A stretch of 64,000 bases of DNA. Source: Amanita rubescens. Taxonomy: Eukaryota; Basidiomycota; Agaricomycetes; Agaricales; Amanitaceae. The translations under genes were made by a program, and so were the position numbers. Below the pieces are notes generated by a model. The model saw nothing but the letters and a program-made list of their open reading frames with translations. It was not told where the DNA came from and made no database searches. Shown in pieces: positions 58,623 to 64,000 of the stretch (position 1 is the stretch's first letter; each line of letters opens with the position of its first letter). Location: contig WION01000003.1 of assembly GCA_015039365.1 (NCBI GenBank), positions 186,001-250,000 of the forward strand, in the 5' to 3' direction.

Positions 58623-59991
58623 CTAGACCTTGAAATATTCAAGAGCAGACTTGAATACGGTCCCAATCGAATCCTCATCCCCTGAATCTTCGTCAGCAGA
58701 CTCATCTTCAGCCTCGATGGCAGTCCGAATCCAAGGCCAAGAGTCATATGGGTCACGTTCCAAAGTCCTCGGTAGAGGTTCCTGCGTCTGCTTGTTGAAT
58801 GCATGGGCGTTCCGAATTTCAACAAACTTCGATGACAACATAGAGCCTATCGAGTTGGTCCTCTCAGGTCGCCTGAACTCTGCTTTCGTCCTAGCCCAAG
58901 ACGCTGACACTTGGCCAAACATTGAATTGACGTTGTCCGAAAAAGTAGAGGATCCTCGCCGAGCTAACTCTGACGAAGGTGGGGAAGGCTTGCGGACAGG
59001 AAAGACGACTTTGCTGTTAATGTTGTGGCGCGAAAAGACCGGGACGTATACTGGAACGCGAGGGTTTTCTGCCAATTCTTCGACAGTAGGGACGATATCT
59101 GGAATTTGGATGCACAGAGTTTCAAGAATTGCTTCCTCTTCTTCGGTCAAGTCAAGTTCGTCCGGTTCTTCAAAAGTGTCGCTCGCAGACGAAATCTCTT
59201 CAGGCTGTTGTTCTTCCGAGTCTGTGTCTGAGCTAGGATTTACGGACCACGAAGGTGCTGGAATACCGAGAAGGCCATCTTGAATCGAGATAGAGAAGAC
59301 TGAGTCATCGCAAGAACTGTCAGGAGAAGCGGGGAGCTGCTCGTCGGAAACGCTAGTGACCATGACGTCGGGTATGGTCCAGGGGACTTGATGAGCATCA
59401 TCCAAGCCAAAGGTATCGAGGGAAAGCGGTGATATCGGTTCCTGCTGCTTGGTTACATTCGAGTTCATCGTCAAACCCACAGCCTCGACAAACAAGGGAG
59501 AAGAATACGATGCATTTCCTACGTCTTTGAGTAAGCCAGAACCGGCGACGTCAGGACCAAGTTCAGACCAAGTGTCGAGCAGCTGATCGTCGGAATCGCT
59601 AGAAAAGATTATGACAGATAAATCGCTCGTAAATTCATGAGGAGCCAAGAAGATAGATTCGTCAGAGTCTTCCATAGTTGAAGTGTTGCTGACAAAAGAG
59701 TTGTCGTCGTCGCACTCGTCTGGCGTCGACAAGTTACTGATAAGATAATCAAAATGCCCTGTAGTAATCAAATCAAGTTTATGTTAGAATGCTCTGATTA
59801 GGCGGCGGCGTACCTGGTGGGTGCGGAAGAGAGATGTCGTCTTCTATCACCACAACGTCTTGGAGAACCGCTAATATCGATTGCCCCCTCCATAAGGCGA
59901 CGGTGGCAAGAGAGACGAGGTGAAAGATGAAGAAGATTGGGAGGATATAGCCATAGATGAGAAGAGACGTTGCTAACCTTGACGCAGACAT
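58623..59991 (-). CDS. Membrane-anchored acidic protein of unknown function
   Basis: Two exons (59991-59814 and 59758-58623), joined by a 55-bp intron, give 437 residues. A single hydrophobic helix lies near the N-terminus (LLIYGYILPIFFIFHLVSLA, residues 10-29) and can serve as signal anchor. The rest is Ser/Asp/Glu-rich, with blocks such as SDSDDQLLDTWSEL and DLTEEEEAILETL. A more structured segment, IPTVEELAENPRVPVYVPVF-like, follows around residues 235-255. The C-terminus ends ALEYFKV. I do not recognise a family. It lies between the two paralogues at 55.6 and 60.3 kb and in the same orientation. Confidence 0.7.
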
Positions 59992-60327
59992 AGCTGTAAA
60001 TGCTGGTAATGCGATAAAGGGTAGAAATGAGGGAAAAGGACATTGGCAAACGATTTATATCTTTCGACGCGGTGGCTGGCAGACATGACGCAGTGGCGTG
60101 CTGGTACGCGAGGTCGGGCCGACTGCATCTATTTGGGAGCAGGTACAAGAATTACTGCATTATTATAGCCAATCATTAGATTAGTATATACAACAAGAAC
60201 TAATTTGTATCGTAACGTATCAAAATTTACGGTGATTGCGAGGAACTAGCGTGTGTGCGTTCCCGATTATCGACCCTGAGCATTTTAACTTAGACTTCAA
60301 TCACATTGAGGGTCCTAACATTGACGG
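59992..60327. other. Intergenic, no gene seen
   Basis: The segment contains the presumed promoter of the acidic membrane-anchored gene and the terminator of its upstream neighbour. Nothing else is recognised. Confidence 0.5.
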
Positions 60328-61408
60328 TTAATCAGTACATAACTCTAAGAGTGGGAGCAGTATGCGCACAACTCTAACAAAAAGTCCTAGTCGCCTAAAA
60401 TCGTCGACGATGTTATCCTCTTCTTCGAGGTCAGCGTGGACCCCGTCGGGGTTAACTATGAAGGAGGGTACTTCTATCGGCTCGGGCCGTCCTTCGTCCC
60501 TATTTCCGTGTTCAGGATTTTCGATAACGCGCTCACGAGCATCGTCGCCCTCATTTTGAAGTTCTTCACGCGTTTCAATCACGCCAACCTGCGCCTGCGC
60601 TACAAGGCGTGAGGAACGTTGTCCGGAAATGGACAAGGTTGACGGCAGCCCTTCGCCCTGTGCTGTAATCAGGAGACGCGTCTTGAGAGTCACAGTGATC
60701 TCCATCTCGTACCGTGTTTTGACCTTCGGCACAAAAAGTAATAAGAGGTTCAGAAACATCGGCTTGACCGTCTTTGAAAAGGGTGTCGCCAGAGAAGGGC
60801 GCTTCGCCTAGAATTTGGGGCTCTAGTTCCCTAATGCCAGGTTCAACATGGCCTTCTACGACGCGCCCGTCTGCCAGTGCGGTAGGGTGGGGTAGCCGGC
60901 GCTCCGCCAAAATAGACAAGTCCAATCGAGCGAAGTCATCGTTTTGATCATCATCATCCTTTACTAAGATTAGAACAAGCGTTGTTGACCATGATGATAA
61001 CTGCACCCGTACCATCTCGTCATCGTCAATGGAAGGGGTTATGTACCGAGCGTAAGGGTGGAACCGGCGGACGTAGGATGAGCGGTACGTGGGAAGGCGC
61101 AATGAATACGGAATATTAGATTCTGCGTATGTCAAGAGATAACGAGTCTTGATGCCACCTATGTCACCTTGGGCGGGCGGTAAATTATTATCTTGGGGGT
61201 CCATGAAAACGCGTCGACCTTGGGGGATAGGGAAGAAAAGAGTAAAAAATTGGGTTCCAAACTTTATAGTCGGTATCAAATTATTTTGGAAGTCCGTGTA
61301 CCCTTGTAACACCTCGTGCACACGATCTTGTTCTCCATTCCTCAAGATGATTCTCTGGTCATCGGTTTCAGTTATATGGGCCGACCATGGACGACGATTC
61401 ATCAACAC
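60328..61408 (-). CDS. Uncharacterised protein, paralogue of the gene at 55.6 kb
   Basis: The frame from about 61408 runs to near 60720, where a GT-AG intron of 58 bp (gtcaaaacac...attacag) joins ITFCAE to AQGEGLPSTLSISGQ. The second exon then continues to the stop at 60328, giving about 340 residues. The conserved part is YAESNIPYSLRLPTYRSSYV followed by RRFHPYARYI (near 61050). It is followed by a hydrophobic WSTTLVLILV stretch and a long acidic and proline-poor tail with RLDLSILAERRLPHPTAL. A first exon may lie further upstream (a basic, Cys-containing frame near 61430-61490). No known family is recognised; the pair looks lineage-specific. Confidence 0.6.
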
Positions 61409-63044
61409 AGATGTTGTTATTTCCTATGGCAACGAAAGCTTGGGATTCCAAATCGCCGCAGTGGAGTACGTGCAGCCTGTCTTAAACATTCTTTGATCCG
61501 AGTTAACGGAGGGTGACACGAGCAAAGAAAGTGGCGCTTCTTTCACTGCCATTACGCTGATGCACTCGATTCGACGGCAACTGAGGCGCCAGCGGAGAAG
61601 TGGGCCTTCGACCACAAGAGATTTCGGTCTCGGGCATTGTAAACATTCATGGGGGTCAGCAAGGACCTCCGTTTATCGCATCCATGGGACAACAGACGGA
61701 GCTCGGAGTAGATCTACTGCAGTTGGGGTATCTGGGGTCTGTGCAAGGCGATCCGCTCCACTCCATGTTTGGGCATGTGACCCGACCGTCACGGTCAAGC
61801 CTCCGTTTCTAGTGGCGTCGGGCGGTTAGAGGGATCATCGATATCCGCGGCATCCTATGGATGAATAGAAGCAGCGTCCTTCTGTGTGATGAAGAATTAT
61901 AAATTTCAAAATCCCGTCAAGCATGAGGTCGAAGAGGCTGCTGTTTACAGCTCGGCGGTCATCATACAAAGTCAGCGGAACCATCGGCTCATCCGACAGA
62001 AGGCGCGAGGTATCTGACGCATGGTTAGTCCAGTATCCATGACGTAGCTCGCAAGGTGGATCATTTTTCGAGACATTGCCGAGTAACTGGACAAGATGTT
62101 GATCGACCTATTCTTTTGTGAGCTAGTACGCCACTTGAAGCTCGATGCCACATACTGTGCAGAGAAATATTCCACCTGGAATGAATAGTGTTCAGTTCGG
62201 TCTTCTCTTGTCATTAGAGTTGTATTGGTGTCTGCCGCAGACTGCCGGGCGGTGCCTTGCCAGAACTTGCTCCTCGATTTAATGCAGTCTAGAGAGCATG
62301 CCCATTGACCTCAAGCCGATAGCGCCCTAATTGGTCATGGACCATACGACCAGCCGCAGTGCGGCCAAAGCTAGCCATTGGCAGGATTGCTGATGCGGAA
62401 GTTCTGAGTGTGAAATGCAGCGTGGCGAAAGCCGCGATCGGTGGCCTTACACCAAAAACGAGGGTTTCCACGACCTTTCAAACTTACTCTTCTCTAGATG
62501 GCTATAACCAACATACACGACTATCCTGACTTTGCTATCGGCATCTATGGGAGCATAAACTAGTATTCAATATTTTCAATCGCCCGCAAACACCTCTCAC
62601 ATTCTGGCCCAGATTTCAAGCAGATTTTAAACGACAAACTGTCAATAGTCTAATCACCTAAGCAAATTTGGGGAGTCTCGTAGAGAAGGACAAGTGGTCA
62701 AGGATATCTGGGCAATGGATAGACTGGTCCGACACTGCCGGGACATCTATCGATACCTTCCTTCGTCGCTCGTTCTGGTATGACCCTGGATTCTACGTCT
62801 GGACTGAAGATCTGCGCCGTTTTTCCTATTTTAAGCAACCAACGCTATACTAAATCTGGCCCACAGTAAGCAGTCTCCTGTTGTTTCGGAATATCTGAAA
62901 GAGCTACTTTTATTTCAGTCTTGTCTCGGATACGTTAATACAAGTTTGACGATGAACGGCGCCTGAAGAACCATGGCTATATCACAGCTTCATCATCGAT
63001 ATTATACCAAGCACAGCCGCAAACCTAGCACATAATGACCCTAT
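61409..63044. other. No gene recognised
   Basis: The segment contains several short frames (for example near 62668-62853) without domain resemblance. It may hold the 5' exon of the gene at 60328 and a decayed sequence. No repeats stand out. Confidence 0.45.
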
Positions 63045-63584
63045 CTAATGTTCAGCTCTAATGCCCTCCTCATCTGGTCTAATGGAAGCTTGCAAGACCA
63101 AGTCATCCAGCCATCTCCCAAACTTGAATCCCACGTTCTTCATATGCCCGACCTGCACAAATCCCCAACGACCATACCATTCACGAAGCTTATACCCTCC
63201 GCCCGGGCCCTCAACGTCTACTGCCACGATACACAATACTTCCCTTATGTCAGTCTTCTTGAGCTCGTTCATCAGCTCGTTCATCAGGAGCGTCCCAACT
63301 CCCCGCTCTCGCCAATCATGATGGACATATATAGACAGTTCCGCAGTATGTCTGTATGCCTTGCGTCCAGGCCACAGGTACCCCACTGCGTAGCAATACC
63401 CGATAACCATCTCGTTTTCTATTACTACGATAAAAGGAAGGCCTCTATCGCGAACACTGCGATATGTATCAAGCAGTGGTGATGGATCCAACGGAAGCTG
63501 CTCTGTCCGGAACGTCGCAACGGCATTGGCAATGTAATGGTTTAGAATGGAGGTGATCTGGGGGATATCGTCCAGAATTCGCAT
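63045..63584 (-). CDS. GNAT N-acetyltransferase, phosphinothricin-acetyltransferase-like
   Basis: The gene is a single exon of 179 residues, the usual size for the family. It transfers acetyl from acetyl-CoA to a small amine; relatives act on phosphinothricin, methionine sulfoximine or sulfone, or related amino acids. The start resembles the pattern of these enzymes: DIPQITSILNHYIANAVATF. FIVVIENEMVIGYCYAVGYL is strand beta-4, AELSIYVHHDWRERGVGTLL holds the acetyl-CoA pyrophosphate loop (R-x-x-G-x-G), and WYGRWGFVQVGHMKNVGFKF matches the C-terminal part. A stop codon lies four codons upstream, fixing the start at 63584. Substrate cannot be deduced; some fungal genes of this kind may be bacterial acquisitions, but nothing here proves transfer. 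Confidence 0.9.
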   Translation of the reverse strand: MRILDDIPQITSILNHYIANAVATFRTEQLPLDPSPLLDTYRSVRDRGLPFIVVIENEMVIGYCYAVGYLWPGRKAYRHTAELSIYVHHDWRERGVGTLLMNELMNELKKTDIREVLCIVAVDVEGPGGGYKLREWYGRWGFVQVGHMKNVGFKFGRWLDDLVLQASIRPDEEGIRAEH

Positions 63585-64000
63585 CGCGGGCGACTAGCAT
63601 GGATTTGGGATCTTCGGCGACGCTGACGACTCGTCGTTGAGATGTGGGGCCGATTATCTACCCTTGTGGAATCAAGATACCGGATACATCAGCCGACAAT
63701 CGTGGTATCTCGATCGGACCGCGGGCTGCCCACTCCCTTAGCTTGCTTCTTTGCTTCTAACCTTCGAGGAATGCACAAAACCTCAGAGTCTCTTATCGCC
63801 TGATTTCTGATTGTTCTCTTACGGTGGATCCCTCCGCGTATTGCACTCCCCTTGGCGCTTTCTCTTACATCAATCCCGTCATTGCCCTTGTCGCTTGCCA
63901 GTGGCAATCCGACCGAGTCCTACCAAACTTTGAAATTTTGGAAAGAAGAGCCAGATATTGTGATTATCTTCTTGTCGAGACGTTCCTCGGTACCTTTCCT
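63585..64000. other. No gene recognised at the right edge
   Basis: Only short frames are present. A gene could begin beyond the window. Confidence 0.4.

Overview
The window looks like nuclear DNA of a filamentous basidiomycete, probably Agaricomycetes and possibly a Rhizoctonia/Ceratobasidium-like fungus. The lineage is inferred from gene content and intron style, because no search could be run. Genes are broken by many 45-65 bp GT-AG introns. Families with clear relatives are a CDC10-type septin, Dnf-type P4-ATPases, FAN1 nuclease, a nucleotide-sugar transporter, Mrp51, an F-box protein and a GNAT acetyltransferase. A pair of transposon-related genes of a kind common in mushroom genomes is also present.

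Layout. 0-4.6 kb has no gene I recognise, only a 181-bp tandem duplication. 4.6-20 kb holds the septin and two P4-ATPases that converge on each other. Between the two flippases lie an F-box gene, a tRNA-Ile(AAT) and a small conserved gene. The left flippase carries several single-base frameshifts and may be decaying; the right one carries one frameshift and two GC-AG introns. 20.7-24.3 kb is FAN1, an interstrand-crosslink repair nuclease.

26-44 kb is dominated by seven copies (A, B, C, D, F, G, H) of an uncharacterised small multi-pass membrane protein family. Members share a five-exon structure and, in five cases, a TATA box 35-65 nt before the ATG. Copies A and B are on +, the rest on -. 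They flank two housekeeping genes, a UDP-galactose-type transporter and Mrp51. C and G are recent segmental duplicates, D is broken, and a foreign gene fragment from 50 kb sits beside G.

44.0-48.9 kb looks like a transposable element with CAAGGCT-rich inverted ends and two intact divergent genes. One encodes a KDZ/Plavaka-neighbourhood (DUF6698-like) protein. The other joins an N-terminal zinc finger to the C-terminal part of a Plavaka-type transposon protein without the transposase core.

50-64 kb carries a four-TM protein, a putative single-pass surface sensor with a glutamine-rich tail, a membrane-anchored acidic protein between two copies of an unknown gene family, and a GNAT acetyltransferase.

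Exon joins were worked out by hand from splice sites and family similarity. Where I give full exon coordinates (septin, copies A and B, the sugar transporter, the element genes, the acidic protein), lengths and phases add up to a single open frame.
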